This document shows, piece by piece, positions 1 to 9,979 of a stretch of 53,323 nucleotides of DNA. The DNA is taken from positions 1 through 53,323 of the forward strand of contig CALUVN010000007.1 of assembly GCA_944324235.1 (NCBI GenBank), given 5' to 3'. Each line of letters begins with the position of its first letter. The first letter of the stretch is position 1. The translations under genes and the position numbers were made by a program. This DNA is from Candidatus Gastranaerophilales bacterium (GTDB taxonomy: Bacteria; Cyanobacteriota; Vampirovibrionia; Gastranaerophilales; Gastranaerophilaceae). Under the pieces are notes generated by a model that saw nothing but the letters and a program-made list of their open reading frames with translations, did not search any database and was not told where the DNA came from.

Positions 1-32
1 AATATTTTTTTTAAACATAACCAGTCTTCGTT

Positions 33-1478
33 TTATTTTCCAGTGAGTTCTTTATACATTTTTAAATATTCAGCAGAGCTTTTCTTCCAAGAAAAATCAG
101 CACTCATAGCAGATTTTCTCATTGCGTTCAATACGTATTTGTCTTTGTAAACCCATTCTGCTGTTTTGATTGCATCAAGCATACAGTGCCCGTCGTAACC
201 CCAGAATTTAAATCCGTTTGAATTATCCAGCGGATAACCCGTCACGGTATCTTCCAACCCGCCGGTTGCACGGACAACAGGCAGTGAACCGTATCTCATT
301 GCTATTAACTGACTCAGTCCGCACGGCTCAAATCTCGATGGCATTAAGAAAAAGTCTGATGCCGCATAGATTTTGTTTGCCATATCTGCACGATAGCCGA
401 TATAGGCACGAACATTTGATGAATTATTTGAAAGCCAGATTAACAGGTTTTCATAATCTCCGTTTCCGCTTCCCAAAAATACAAAATCAGCGTCCATTGA
501 CCGGATTTCATTTTCGACCTGTCTGATTAAATCAATACCCTTTTGCTCAACAAGTCGAGAAATCATTGCAAACATCGGACGCTCAGGCTTGTACTCAAGT
601 CCGAAAAATTCGCACACTGCCTTTTTATTATCTTCTTTAAACTGAATAGAATTCACATCATAATTTTTTACCAGAGTTTTATCAGTTTTTGGATTAAACA
701 CATCATAATCAATGCCGTTTAAAATACCTACAAGCTTATGCGTAGCACCGCGAAGAGTATAATCCATACCTTCACCGTATTCACCTGTCAGAATTTCTCT
801 TGCATAATTCGGCGAAACAGCAATAACTTTATCGGCATAATTTATTGCACCCTTCATCCAGTTTACCCGTCCGTAATGCTCACAACCCCATTCATTATAA
901 ACAATGTCTTTACGCATATTTGCAAAGTCCAGAATATCTTCAAACCAAACACCTTGATATGCAAGGTTATGAATCTCAAAAACAGATTTAGTCTTTGACC
1001 AAAATTCATCAAATTTATAATTGCTGTGCAAATATAACGGCAGCATAGCAGTATGCCAATCATTAGCGTGGATGATATCTGCACGGAAGTTCAAGGCTTT
1101 AGCATATTCCATTACGGCAAGAGAAAAAGCTATATATCTTTCATGTTCATACCTTGTATCAAGCCACTTTGGATAAACTTCTTTAAAGCAGGTATAATAC
1201 CAGTCATTATGAACAAAAAATACATTTATATCAGTCCCCGGAAGTTTACACATGAATAATCGGAATTTATGCCCCTGATTACCAAACGTAAGCCACATAG
1301 TAGAATTTTCAAGCTCTTTAATTCCGAATTTATCAACATCAATACATCCGTGAAGCGGTGTAAAAATTGCTATCTCTGCATCTTTTTCCAAATATTTAGG
1401 CAAACTGCCGATGACGTCAGCAAGCCCTCCTGCTTTCGAAAAAGGTGCAACTTCAGCTGATGCAAATAAAATTTTCAT
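33..1478 (-). CDS. glgA: Glycogen/starch synthase (ADP-glucose type)
   Basis: Transfers glucose from ADP-glucose to a growing alpha-1,4-glucan; cytoplasmic GT5 enzyme of glycogen synthesis. The 481-residue protein has the usual family length. The N-terminal KAGGL motif (residues 15-19), which binds ADP-glucose, follows the typical MKILFASAEVAPF opening. The C-terminal half carries the GT-B nucleotide-binding features, including SRFEPCGLSQL and a RATGGL motif near the end. The start has a clear AAGGAG-type SD a few bases upstream. It lies 13 bases downstream of the zinc-ribbon gene on the same strand, so co-transcription is likely. No other glycogen gene is in the window. The 32 bases beyond its stop show nothing recognisable. 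Confidence 0.97.
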   Translation of the reverse strand: MKILFASAEVAPFSKAGGLADVIGSLPKYLEKDAEIAIFTPLHGCIDVDKFGIKELENSTMWLTFGNQGHKFRLFMCKLPGTDINVFFVHNDWYYTCFKEVYPKWLDTRYEHERYIAFSLAVMEYAKALNFRADIIHANDWHTAMLPLYLHSNYKFDEFWSKTKSVFEIHNLAYQGVWFEDILDFANMRKDIVYNEWGCEHYGRVNWMKGAINYADKVIAVSPNYAREILTGEYGEGMDYTLRGATHKLVGILNGIDYDVFNPKTDKTLVKNYDVNSIQFKEDNKKAVCEFFGLEYKPERPMFAMISRLVEQKGIDLIRQVENEIRSMDADFVFLGSGNGDYENLLIWLSNNSSNVRAYIGYRADMANKIYAASDFFLMPSRFEPCGLSQLIAMRYGSLPVVRATGGLEDTVTGYPLDNSNGFKFWGYDGHCMLDAIKTAEWVYKDKYVLNAMRKSAMSADFSWKKSSAEYLKMYKELTGK

Positions 1479-1491
1479 AAATTTCTCCTTC

Positions 1492-4400
1492 TTATGTAGA
1501 ACCGTTTTCAGGTGGAAGTCCTATTGGACCGACAACTTCTTCATCGTCGTCATCATTGTCGGAAGCATTAATATCACCTATTTCGGAATTTTCAGAGGTT
1601 TCCGTATTTTCCTCTATAGGAATATAATGTTCAGGGTCTGTATCAATTTCAAAATGAATACCGTATTTTGATGTCATATAATTAACCTGCTCCAGACAAA
1701 TTTGAGCCTTTTCCGGCTGACGCTGGAACATAAAGACTTTATATAACGCATAACGGAATAAAACAGCAAGATACTCACAAGAATTATTATTTTTTTCCAA
1801 CTGAATTAATGAATTATTAACAATACCGTACGCAACATTATATTTTCCTTGTTTTAAGTGCATTTCACACATCAAAAGCCACGCAAGATACAGTAATGTC
1901 ATCATTCCGTTAATGTTAGCCGTTTGAATAATTTTAAACAAAATCGCAGATGCTTTAACGTATGATTCCAATTTCATATAAGCGTAACCGATTAAAGCAT
2001 CACAGAACAATTCAATTTGATGTAAACGGTTTGCTTTGGCCAGAATTTTTGACATATAAATTTCTTCTGCAAAAGCTGTATAATCAAATGAAATATTTTG
2101 AAATGCATTAATTATATGGAAAAGCACCCCTGAAAACTTATCGTCATCGGATACAAGTTCTGATTGCGGTTGAATAATGTCTCCCCGTATAAGTCCCTCA
2201 AGAGACAAAAATAAATCATAAGAAACAGGTAAATCAGTGAAATTCCCCCTGACAATTTCAAAAAATTGTTTAAGATTGCCCTGCAGCTGAAGTATATTTG
2301 CAATTGAAACATAAGCTACCGCATCAAATACCATAGATTTAAAATTCTCGGAAGAAATAAACTCAGGTTTCAGAGAATCAATATTTGTGTTATTAACAAT
2401 ACTCAAAACTCTGTAACCAACATCCATACATTCGCCCATAGCTCCGATATTGAAAAGAATTTCAATATGAACAAGCGACATTAAAAAGAAATATGGATTA
2501 AAATTAGGATCAAGAGGATCTATAGATGCCCCCGGAAGCAATGAAAGTACCTTATGCATCAATTCAAGTGCATGATTGTAGTCTCCTGACTTAATACAGC
2601 CCTGAATCATCTTACTGCATAACTGTATAATTGAATCTATATTTGTTGTTTTTTCTAAGTTTCTTAAAGTAACCTCAGCAATTTCCTGAGTCTTATCCGG
2701 AATATATTCGTACAAATTATTGGAAATATTTTCATATAATTCCAACTTATAATTTTCAATTTCCTCCTGTTTTTCTTCATCTTCATTCTTATCAAGAATC
2801 TTCAATATTTCATTGGCGCAATTCAGATAAGAATTAAAATCACCCAGAGAAAGGTTAACCTGCATCAACTTTTGCCATTCCACAAGCTGAGCATCCGAAT
2901 CTCCAAGTAATCCGTACAAATATGACTTAACAGGACTTGGCATACTTTCATCCAGAACTTTAACAAAAAGTTCATTTGCCATTTGTTTAAGAGTTTCCTT
3001 ATTCATGGTATCGAGAAGATTTTCTCTCAACAAATTGTAATTAGGGAAATACATACAGTTGTTATAGAAATACAAATAGCCCATATTGGCAAGTTTATCA
3101 ATAATTTCATCAAGGTTGTCATATCCCAGACTATCAAGAGTTGCTCTGTCTATACGCGTACCAAGAAGCACAACCGTAGCGAGGAATTTCATAACATCAG
3201 GTTCGTCCTGCATCAAATTAAGACGTCTTTTGAATAATTTGTTCAAGCTGGACGGAATAATAATTGTCTTTGGATTTGAAAGATAAATAGTATTATCATC
3301 AGCGGTATAAACTTCAGATTCAACAAGATATTGAAGCGCAATATCCAAAAACAAAATGCTGCCGCAAGAGTATTTTGCAATACGATGAAAATAAAAATCA
3401 TCCATAATATTTTTATAATACTCTTTGTTCCCCTCAATCATTTTTTCAAACGGGGTAGGCTTCATATAAATTTCAGAATAATACGGTTTTGTCAGAAGGA
3501 AGTGTGATTGCTTATGAAGAGAAAAATCTTTATCATAAGATATCAAATATGAAATTTCCAATTCATCAAATGATTCAAAGAGATATTTCATAACATCATA
3601 AGAACTTTCATCAATCTTATCAAAATTTTCTATGAAAATTAAGGTATTAGGAATAGCCTTTAATATGGTTCGGAAAATATCATAATAAGTATATCTTGTA
3701 TCTTCCAGCATATCCAGCCCTCTGTCAGAGAGGGTAACCAGATCTTTTACAAGACCTGTAGGGTCAAGTGAATTAAACATAGAAAAGTCATTTTGAGAGA
3801 AAAGTTTTTGTGAAACAGTATACTCAAAAATACTTGACAATAAATCTCTAAAGAATGAATATGGAGAATATTTCATCTCATCATAACAGGTAACACTTAT
3901 TATATTATTATACAATCCGGTTTGTTCAACCTCGGTAATAACCTTAAGTGAATAAGGAACATATAAAGGATCTGTTTTAATTGCAGTAATTGACTTAGGA
4001 TTTTCCTGAATTCGCTCAAGAATTTTATCAAATACGTCAATATTTTGAATTCTTGCAAAGTGGCAGTTAATCTCATTGAAGTTAATCGTTTCAATATCAT
4101 AAATCGCATCGGGATCGACAGGGGTATCCATACGTCTTAGAGCCTGACCGTCAATTTTATCCTGTTCAATAAGCATATTCTGAACAAAATTAGGAACAAC
4201 GACTTCATCTTCGTCCTTAGGGAGAAGTTCAGCGTAATTTACGTGAATCAATGGTCTGACATCCATCTCATAAAACATTTCCATTTTGCCGTTAACCATA
4301 ACGGAATTCAATGGAGAAAGTTTATATTCTGATGAAAGACACTCGTTTATATTTGAATCGGCAATAACCTGAAACGTATTTAAAGCCTTTTCCTCTTTAC

Positions 4401-5037
4401 TTGCGGAAGTGTTAACCATGCTGATATTAAAATCAATTTTATGGTCACTTTGTGCAGTTTTAACATTACGTTTAAGAAGCATCATATTACAGCGGACAGA
4501 AGCATTTTTAAGGTTTGTCAGCTTATAGTTTAACTTGGTAATTTCGGTTGCAATGTTTACAATAGTCTGCATCGCATTATGAGCAGAACTGCTGAATGTA
4601 TAGTCTTTATTAAATCTTATAACATAACGTTCGTCAACAATCTGACGGCGCAGCCCGAGTTCTTTTACCGCGGTAAGAATAATATTATCAAGATTAACTT
4701 TAAACTTGTTTAACAGCTTTGCAGAGCCCAAGTGGATTTTCATCTCATCCATATTCGGGAAATCGATAGTAAGACATGCATAATCGTCAAGATTGGATTC
4801 GTTCAGAATAACACTGTCAAGAGTACTGAAACCGCACTTGGCACATTTTTTCCGTTCGGTCGGGTTAACCTTACCGCATTTATGACATTTGGTAATGATA
4901 ACGTAACCGCACTTTTTACATGTATTAGATTTATTTACTGTTTTACAAATCGGACAGACAAGTTTCAGAACCTTTTTACAGTTTGGGCAAACCATTGCCT
5001 TGTCATCGACTTCGTAACCGCATTTAGGACATTCCAT
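1492..5037 (-). CDS. Giant triple-zinc-ribbon protein with degenerate cyclase-like and ATPase-like regions and helical repeats
   Basis: Function unknown; 1181 residues. Seen: six CxxC pairs (C3/C6, C17/C20, C28/C31, C40/C43, C51/C54, C65/C68) forming three zinc ribbons. Next, residues about 84-280 look like a decayed class III nucleotide cyclase fold (hydrophobic strand plus acidic residue at LTIDF, then a helix rich in A/I after KDYTFSSS). Around 464-475 an LIFIENFDKID segment resembles a Walker B strand, but no Walker A P-loop is visible. The last 500 residues are alpha-helical, TPR-like, and the tail is acidic (DNDDDDEE). The order zinc ribbon, cyclase, NTPase, TPR is known for large bacterial signalling proteins; here the catalytic residues appear lost, so a scaffold role is inferred. 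There is no SD; a TATATT -10 box ends 6 nt before the ATG. It lies 61 bases after dapL. Confidence 0.75.
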   Translation of the reverse strand: MECPKCGYEVDDKAMVCPNCKKVLKLVCPICKTVNKSNTCKKCGYVIITKCHKCGKVNPTERKKCAKCGFSTLDSVILNESNLDDYACLTIDFPNMDEMKIHLGSAKLLNKFKVNLDNIILTAVKELGLRRQIVDERYVIRFNKDYTFSSSAHNAMQTIVNIATEITKLNYKLTNLKNASVRCNMMLLKRNVKTAQSDHKIDFNISMVNTSASKEEKALNTFQVIADSNINECLSSEYKLSPLNSVMVNGKMEMFYEMDVRPLIHVNYAELLPKDEDEVVVPNFVQNMLIEQDKIDGQALRRMDTPVDPDAIYDIETINFNEINCHFARIQNIDVFDKILERIQENPKSITAIKTDPLYVPYSLKVITEVEQTGLYNNIISVTCYDEMKYSPYSFFRDLLSSIFEYTVSQKLFSQNDFSMFNSLDPTGLVKDLVTLSDRGLDMLEDTRYTYYDIFRTILKAIPNTLIFIENFDKIDESSYDVMKYLFESFDELEISYLISYDKDFSLHKQSHFLLTKPYYSEIYMKPTPFEKMIEGNKEYYKNIMDDFYFHRIAKYSCGSILFLDIALQYLVESEVYTADDNTIYLSNPKTIIIPSSLNKLFKRRLNLMQDEPDVMKFLATVVLLGTRIDRATLDSLGYDNLDEIIDKLANMGYLYFYNNCMYFPNYNLLRENLLDTMNKETLKQMANELFVKVLDESMPSPVKSYLYGLLGDSDAQLVEWQKLMQVNLSLGDFNSYLNCANEILKILDKNEDEEKQEEIENYKLELYENISNNLYEYIPDKTQEIAEVTLRNLEKTTNIDSIIQLCSKMIQGCIKSGDYNHALELMHKVLSLLPGASIDPLDPNFNPYFFLMSLVHIEILFNIGAMGECMDVGYRVLSIVNNTNIDSLKPEFISSENFKSMVFDAVAYVSIANILQLQGNLKQFFEIVRGNFTDLPVSYDLFLSLEGLIRGDIIQPQSELVSDDDKFSGVLFHIINAFQNISFDYTAFAEEIYMSKILAKANRLHQIELFCDALIGYAYMKLESYVKASAILFKIIQTANINGMMTLLYLAWLLMCEMHLKQGKYNVAYGIVNNSLIQLEKNNNSCEYLAVLFRYALYKVFMFQRQPEKAQICLEQVNYMTSKYGIHFEIDTDPEHYIPIEENTETSENSEIGDINASDNDDDDEEVVGPIGLPPENGST

Positions 5038-5043
5038 ATTTTC

Positions 5044-5049
5044 AATATA
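5044..5049 (-). promoter_or_regulatory. Extended -10 box giving a probable leaderless transcript
   Basis: On the minus strand TGA-TATATT is an extended -10 (TGN plus hexamer). Exactly 6 nt separate it from the ATG of the zinc-ribbon gene, so transcription would begin at or next to the A of the start codon. No SD is present and the -35 is weak. Confidence 0.5.
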
Positions 5050-5098
5050 TCACAATATTTAAGTTTTATCTACTTTAAACGCGGTATTTTCCAAAAAA

Positions 5099-6268
5099 TT
5101 ATTTATAGGAAATACCTGCATCCTTCATTCTTTTGATAGCTTTTTTAATAGTATCAACATCTTTAGTCAAAGCAACACGAAAATAACCTTCGCCGTATTT
5201 ACCGTAACCGTTTCCAGGCGGAACAACAACGTGAGCTTTTTCAAGCATTACCGTAACAAATTCTTCGCTGGTCATTCCTTTTGGAACAGGAAGCCAGAGG
5301 TAGAAAGTTGCTTTAGAAGGTTTAATATTCCATCCGAGTTCACGGAAACCTTCTTCTGCAGCGTCTCTGCGTTCCTGATACATCTTATTCAAATTCTTAA
5401 TGTAAGAAGTATCTACATTAAATGCAGCAACAGCCGCATCCTGAATTGCTTTAAATGTACCGCTGTCAATATTATTTTTAATAGTGCCGAGAGCTTTCAC
5501 GGCATCCGCGTTACCACAGCAGAATCCGACACGCCATCCTGTCATATTATAAGATTTTGAGTGTGAATAGAATTCCAGAGTAACATCCATTGCTCCCTCA
5601 ACTTCAAGAACAGATGGTGCAACATAGCCGTCATAAGTCATTTCTGAATACGCCATATCTGAGCAAAGAAGAATATCATATTTTTTACAAAAATCAACTG
5701 CTTTTTTATAGAATTCTTTTGTTGCAACAGCACCTGTCGGATTGTTAGGATAATTCAGGAACATAATTTTAGATTTTTTAGCAATATCTTCAGGAATTGC
5801 ATCTAAATCCGGCAGATATCCGTTTTCTTCCAAAAGCGGCATTGAATAAGGCGTACCGCCTGCAAATATCGTTGCGTTTTTATAAACAGGATACCCCGGA
5901 TCAGGAATCAGTGTATAATCACCTTTATCAACAAAAGCAAAAAATACGTGCGCAATAGCTTCTTTTGAACCGATATTGGCAAGCATCTGGGTATCAGGAT
6001 TAAGTTCAACGCCAAAACGTTTTTTCATCCACTCACAAGCTGCTTTTCTGAATTTTTCAGTACCGTTATAAGGCGGATAATCATGATTTGCTGGATTATC
6101 AATTGCCTTGTGCATTTCTTCTACAACAGGAGGAAGAGTCGGAGTATCAGGATCGCCAATACCAAGACTTATAATATCAACACCTCTTGCTTTTGCTTCG
6201 GCAATTTTTCTGTCAATTTCCGCAAACAAATACGGCGGAATTTTTTCCAAACGCTCTGATACTTTCAT
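5099..6268 (-). CDS. dapL: LL-diaminopimelate aminotransferase
   Basis: Converts tetrahydrodipicolinate directly to LL-2,6-diaminopimelate with glutamate as amino donor. This is the short route to diaminopimelate used by cyanobacteria, plants, chlamydiae and some anaerobes. Fold type I PLP enzyme of 389 residues; the Schiff-base lysine lies in SHSKSYNMTGWRVGF (K238), and LNYPNNPTGA (residues 171-180) is the conserved PLP/substrate loop. The N-terminus (ERLEKIPPYLF) is typical of the DapL subgroup. An AAGGAG SD precedes the ATG. It is divergent from ruvB across 73 bases that hold a 16-bp palindrome. With lysA elsewhere in the window it supplies peptidoglycan and lysine precursors. Confidence 0.95.
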   Translation of the reverse strand: MKVSERLEKIPPYLFAEIDRKIAEAKARGVDIISLGIGDPDTPTLPPVVEEMHKAIDNPANHDYPPYNGTEKFRKAACEWMKKRFGVELNPDTQMLANIGSKEAIAHVFFAFVDKGDYTLIPDPGYPVYKNATIFAGGTPYSMPLLEENGYLPDLDAIPEDIAKKSKIMFLNYPNNPTGAVATKEFYKKAVDFCKKYDILLCSDMAYSEMTYDGYVAPSVLEVEGAMDVTLEFYSHSKSYNMTGWRVGFCCGNADAVKALGTIKNNIDSGTFKAIQDAAVAAFNVDTSYIKNLNKMYQERRDAAEEGFRELGWNIKPSKATFYLWLPVPKGMTSEEFVTVMLEKAHVVVPPGNGYGKYGEGYFRVALTKDVDTIKKAIKRMKDAGISYK

Positions 6269-6305
6269 AACTTCTCCTTCTTAACATTCTTTTCTATAAC
6301 TTGAC

Positions 6306-6321
6306 TTCATGATATCATGAA
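6306..6321. promoter_or_regulatory. 16-bp perfect palindrome between dapL and ruvB
   Basis: TTCATGATATCATGAA reads the same on both strands and sits in the 73-base divergent intergenic space, 20 bases before the ruvB ATG. Read towards dapL, a TATAGA -10-like box lies downstream of it, so it would cover the -35 area. This is a candidate operator for a dimeric repressor; the regulator is unknown. Confidence 0.45.
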
Positions 6322-6341
6322 ATAAGGAAAAAGGGAAGAAC

Positions 6342-7409
6342 ATGAGTATCATCGCAGACGACGAAAACTTTGAAAAAATAAAGGAAAAGAAAAACCCCGT
6401 CATCAAGGCTGAGAGCATAGAATTTGACAAAAATTTTGAAAACTGCATCCGCCCGAAAAGTTTTGATACATACATCGGACAAAGTGCGCTTAAAGAAACA
6501 CTGAAAATTTCCATAGAAGCTGCAAAAAAACGGGAATTGCCGCTTGACCACCTTCTGTTTTACGGACCTCCTGGGCTTGGAAAAACAACTCTCGCAGGTG
6601 TAATAGCAGAACAAATGGGCGTTGAAATTAAGATTACATCAGCTCCGGCACTTGAACGTCCGAGAGATATTATAGGAATTTTAATGTCACTAAAAGGCGG
6701 AGAAATCCTGTTTATCGACGAAATTCACCGTCTGAATAAAGTAGCCGAAGAAATTCTCTATCCAGCAATGGAAGATTTTATCCTTGATATGACAACAGGG
6801 AAAAGCCAAACCGTAAAAACGATGCGCCTTCCGCTGCCTAAATTCACGCTAATCGGAGCAACTACAAAAGCCGGTGAACTTTCAGGCCCGCTAAGAGACC
6901 GATTCGGAATAATACACAGACTTGAATTTTATACGGAAGATGAACTCGCGCAGGTAATTACAAGAACTGCAGGAATTTTAAATATAGAAATAGATGAAGA
7001 AGGCGCTCACGCAATTGCCAGACGCTCAAGAGGAACACCGCGTATAGCAAACAGACTTGTAAAACGTGTAAGCGACTTTGCTCTTGTAAAATATGACGGA
7101 AAAATCACGAAAGATGTTGCGAACAGTGCACTTGATGCCTTAAAAATCGACAACTACGGGCTGGATAATACAGACAGAAGCCTGTTGAGATTGATTATAG
7201 AAAAATACGACGGCGGGCCTGTCGGAATTGAAACAATCGCTGCTGCTATAGGAGAAGATGTCAGAACAATAGAAGATGTCTGCGAACCGTTCTTGCTGCA
7301 GGCCGGATTACTCCAGAGAACCCCGCGGGGACGTAAAGTTTCTCCTGAAACTTATCGCCACATGGGTTACAAAGTGCCGCAAACAGCAGAACAACAAAAT
7401 TTATTTTAA
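6342..7409 (+). CDS. ruvB: Holliday junction branch-migration ATPase RuvB
   Basis: AAA+ motor that with RuvA drives branch migration of Holliday junctions. 355 residues. Walker A GPPGLGKT (75-82), Walker B LFIDEIHR (123-130), sensor region [18 protein letters not shown] and a C-terminal winged helix with the RTPRGR motif are all present. The N-terminus has about 25 extra charged residues before the conserved [11 protein letters not shown]. The SD AAGGGAAG is 5-6 bases before the ATG. ruvA and ruvC are not in the window. The next gene follows 15 bases later on the same strand, suggesting co-transcription. Confidence 0.97.
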   Translation: MSIIADDENFEKIKEKKNPVIKAESIEFDKNFENCIRPKSFDTYIGQSALKETLKISIEAAKKRELPLDHLLFYGPPGLGKTTLAGVIAEQMGVEIKITSAPALERPRDIIGILMSLKGGEILFIDEIHRLNKVAEEILYPAMEDFILDMTTGKSQTVKTMRLPLPKFTLIGATTKAGELSGPLRDRFGIIHRLEFYTEDELAQVITRTAGILNIEIDEEGAHAIARRSRGTPRIANRLVKRVSDFALVKYDGKITKDVANSALDALKIDNYGLDNTDRSLLRLIIEKYDGGPVGIETIAAAIGEDVRTIEDVCEPFLLQAGLLQRTPRGRKVSPETYRHMGYKVPQTAEQQNLF

Positions 7410-7424
7410 ATCAGGGATATAATA

Positions 7425-8513
7425 ATGAAAAAAATATTTTTTATTTTATTTGTATTGTGTACGGTAATATTGCCTGTATTTGCAGAACCTCCTGTCCTGC
7501 CGTCAGCTACAGGAGTAATTGAAAGTATCGATTACATTGATATGGACGGAGAAAGCAACGGGCAATCAATGACAAAACAGCTTGCAAAAGTTAAAGTTCT
7601 GACAGGCGATTTCAAAGGCAGCGAACAACTTATTGAAAACGTCCTGACTAATAATCCTGCATACGATATGATGCTTTCTAAAGGCGATAAAGTTATTCTC
7701 CACCTTGAAGCAAAAGATGAAGTTGTAGGAAGTGAAGATGATGTAGACTTTTTTATTGCCGACTTTAAAAGGGATACGACTTTATACTGGTTAGGCGGGT
7801 TGTTTTTTGTCGGATTGATTATACTTGGAAGATTGAAGGGACTTTTGAGTTTCATCTCAATAATTGCAACAGCAGCAATGATATTTTTTATCCTTATGCC
7901 TTTGATTTTATACGGAGTTAACCCGATTTTGGCAGCAACACTTGTATGCATACTTGCAACCATTGTCACTATTTATATAGTAGCGGGCTTTAACAGAAAA
8001 AGTACATCAGCAGTAATCGGTTCTGCCGCAAGCCTTATTTTTGCAGGAATAATTTCAATAATCGCAATTAACTTTGCGAATCTGACAGGATTTGCCGGAG
8101 AAGAAACTATGTTTTTATATTCCGCAAGACCTGATTTGGACTTCACGGGAATCCTGACAGCTTCTATGATGCTTGCAACCCTCGGTGCTGTTATGGATAT
8201 AGGAGTCTCAATCGCAAGTACAATAAATGAACTTTATCAGACAAATCCTGCGATGACGACAAAAGAACTATTTAAATCAGGAATGAATGTGGGATGCGAT
8301 ATTATCGGCACGATGGCAAACACCTTAATCCTCGTATATTTAGGAAGTGCATTGCCGCTGGTGCTTCTTGCAAACAATATTGATTTACAAAAATTCTTTA
8401 ACCTTAATCAGGTTGCAACAGAAATTGTATCAGCCTTAATCGGCAGTATAGGTATCCTTGCCTGTGTGCCGCTTACAGCAATCGTTGCAGCTGTGTTGAT
8501 TAAAAAGAAATGA
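7425..8513 (+). CDS. YibE/F family multipass membrane protein
   Basis: 362 residues with an N-terminal signal peptide (MKKIFFILFVLCTVILPVFA, probable cleavage after VFA). A roughly 90-residue beta-rich extracytoplasmic segment resembles an OB-like fold (VIESIDYIDMDG to KDEVVGS). About seven to eight membrane helices follow (for example YWLGGLFFVGLIILGRLKG and MLATLGAVMDIGVSIAS). This order matches the YibE/YibF family, whose biochemical role is not established. It follows ruvB by 15 bases and ends 35 bases before a bidirectional terminator. Confidence 0.85.
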   Translation: MKKIFFILFVLCTVILPVFAEPPVLPSATGVIESIDYIDMDGESNGQSMTKQLAKVKVLTGDFKGSEQLIENVLTNNPAYDMMLSKGDKVILHLEAKDEVVGSEDDVDFFIADFKRDTTLYWLGGLFFVGLIILGRLKGLLSFISIIATAAMIFFILMPLILYGVNPILAATLVCILATIVTIYIVAGFNRKSTSAVIGSAASLIFAGIISIIAINFANLTGFAGEETMFLYSARPDLDFTGILTASMMLATLGAVMDIGVSIASTINELYQTNPAMTTKELFKSGMNVGCDIIGTMANTLILVYLGSALPLVLLANNIDLQKFFNLNQVATEIVSALIGSIGILACVPLTAIVAAVLIKKK

Positions 8514-8547
8514 TTTCCGCGCAATATTGAAATAAAAATTGAAATAA

Positions 8548-8583
8548 AAAATACCGGAAACTAACAAAAGCTTCCGGTATTTT
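8548..8583. terminator. Bidirectional intrinsic terminator
   Basis: A 12-bp perfect stem (8548-8559 with 8572-8583, core AATACCGGAA) closes a 12-nt loop. It has A-rich sequence on one side and T-rich sequence on the other, so it can end both the ruvB-yibE/F transcript and the convergent metK transcript. Confidence 0.85.
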
Positions 8584-8601
8584 ATTTATTACTATTGTTT
8601 A

Positions 8602-9876
8602 CTATTTAGAGCAAGAGCAGCAATCACAGGCCTGTGCTTTTAAATCAGCAGCCTTTTCTGTTCTTTCCCAAGGTACATCAATATCAGTTCTGCCCATGTG
8701 TCCGTAAGCTGCTAATAACTGATAGAATTTGCCTCCATTTTTAGCAGGCAGACCACGAAGGTCAAACTGTTTGATAATTGCAGCCGGTCTCAGGTCAAAG
8801 TTTTTAGAAACCAATTCTGATATTTTATCATCAGAGATTTTACCTGTACCGAATGTATCAACCATAATTGAAACAGGTTCTGCAACACCGATAGCGTAAG
8901 CTAATTCGATTTCGCATTTTTCAGCCAAACCTGCTGCTACGATATTTTTAGCAACCCATCTTGATGCATAAGCTGCAGAACGGTCTACTTTTGTAGGATC
9001 TTTTCCAGAGAAAGCTCCGCCGCCGTGACGTGAATAACCGCCGTAAGTATCAACGATGATTTTACGTCCTGTCAAACCTGCATCCCCTTGAGGACCACCA
9101 ACTACGAAACGTCCTGACGGGTTAACGAGAATTTTTGTATCAGCACTAAGTTTGATTGTTTCGTGTGCAAATACTTCATCTATAACAAATGCTGTGATAT
9201 CTTTTCTTATGATTTCCTGAATTTTAGCGTTATCAGTTTCGCCGTTAATTTCAGGGTCGTGTTGTGTTGAAATGAGAACGGTGTCAATTCTTGCAGGTTT
9301 ACCGTCAACGTATTCAACAGTAACCTGAGATTTGCCGTCAGGTCTGAGGTAAGAAAGAATACCCTGTTTTCTTACCTGAGCCAATCTGTAAGATAATTTA
9401 TGAGCAAGGCTTATCGGAAGCGGCATAAGTTCAGGTGTTTCATTACAAGCGTAACCAAACATAATACCCTGATCGCCTGCACCGATATCTTCTGTTTCAG
9501 AAGTTGAAGTGTCGGCATTATCGTTTCTTGTTTCAAGAGCTTTGTTTACACCGCCTGCGATATCAACAGATTGTTCATCAATACTTGTCAATACAGCACA
9601 GGTTTTGTAATCAAATCCGCCGCCTTCTTCTCCGACGTAACCTATATTTTTTATTGTGTTTCTGACGATTGACGGAATATCAACGTAGCAGTCAGCAGTA
9701 ATTTCACCGCAAACAAGCGCCATGCCTGTTGTTACTGTAGTTTCAGCAGCAACACGTGACTGCGGATATTTTGTCAAAAATTCATCCAAAATAGCATCAG
9801 AAATCTGATCGCATACTTTGTCGGGGTGTCCTTCCGTTACTGATTCGGAAGTGAATAAAAAGTTTCTTGGTGTCAT
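8602..9876 (-). CDS. metK: S-adenosylmethionine synthetase
   Basis: Makes S-adenosylmethionine from methionine and ATP; cytoplasmic homotetramer. 424 residues. The GHPDK motif (16-20) and [19 protein letters not shown] phosphate-binding loop are intact. It is somewhat longer than the E. coli enzyme, and the extra C-terminus ends in CDCCSCSK, four cysteines in eight residues, which is unusual for MetK and could bind metal or be redox-active (inference). SD AAGGAG. Its own promoter and a leader of about 100 nt with alternative hairpins precede it, suggesting feedback control of SAM synthesis. Confidence 0.97.
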   Translation of the reverse strand: MTPRNFLFTSESVTEGHPDKVCDQISDAILDEFLTKYPQSRVAAETTVTTGMALVCGEITADCYVDIPSIVRNTIKNIGYVGEEGGGFDYKTCAVLTSIDEQSVDIAGGVNKALETRNDNADTSTSETEDIGAGDQGIMFGYACNETPELMPLPISLAHKLSYRLAQVRKQGILSYLRPDGKSQVTVEYVDGKPARIDTVLISTQHDPEINGETDNAKIQEIIRKDITAFVIDEVFAHETIKLSADTKILVNPSGRFVVGGPQGDAGLTGRKIIVDTYGGYSRHGGGAFSGKDPTKVDRSAAYASRWVAKNIVAAGLAEKCEIELAYAIGVAEPVSIMVDTFGTGKISDDKISELVSKNFDLRPAAIIKQFDLRGLPAKNGGKFYQLLAAYGHMGRTDIDVPWERTEKAADLKAQACDCCSCSK

Positions 9877-9888
9877 TTTTAAATTCTC

Positions 9889-9952
9889 CTTAATTGTTTT
9901 ACCGCCGGTAAGTTTTTTAATTCCAACCCGGCCACTCCATTAAGCAACAGTG
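9889..9952 (-). promoter_or_regulatory. Structured metK leader with alternative helices (candidate riboswitch-like element)
   Basis: In the transcript, GCCGG (9928-9932) can pair with CCGGC (9904-9908). That same CCGGC is also the core of a UUACC-GGC-GGUAA hairpin (9899-9911), so the two helices exclude each other. CUUAAU (9939-9944) is complementary to AUUAAG (9889-9894), which overlaps the SD. CACU/AGUG (9949-9952 with 9933-9936) can close an upstream stem. It does not match a SAM riboswitch consensus that I can recognise by eye. Confidence 0.4.
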
Positions 9953-9979
9953 TACAACCAAAAATTTCCAAAATCAAAC

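Noticed and set aside
863-1084. Other open frames opposite or inside longer genes (many in the window)
   Set aside because: They lie entirely within well-supported genes, lack SD and family features, and are frame shadows.
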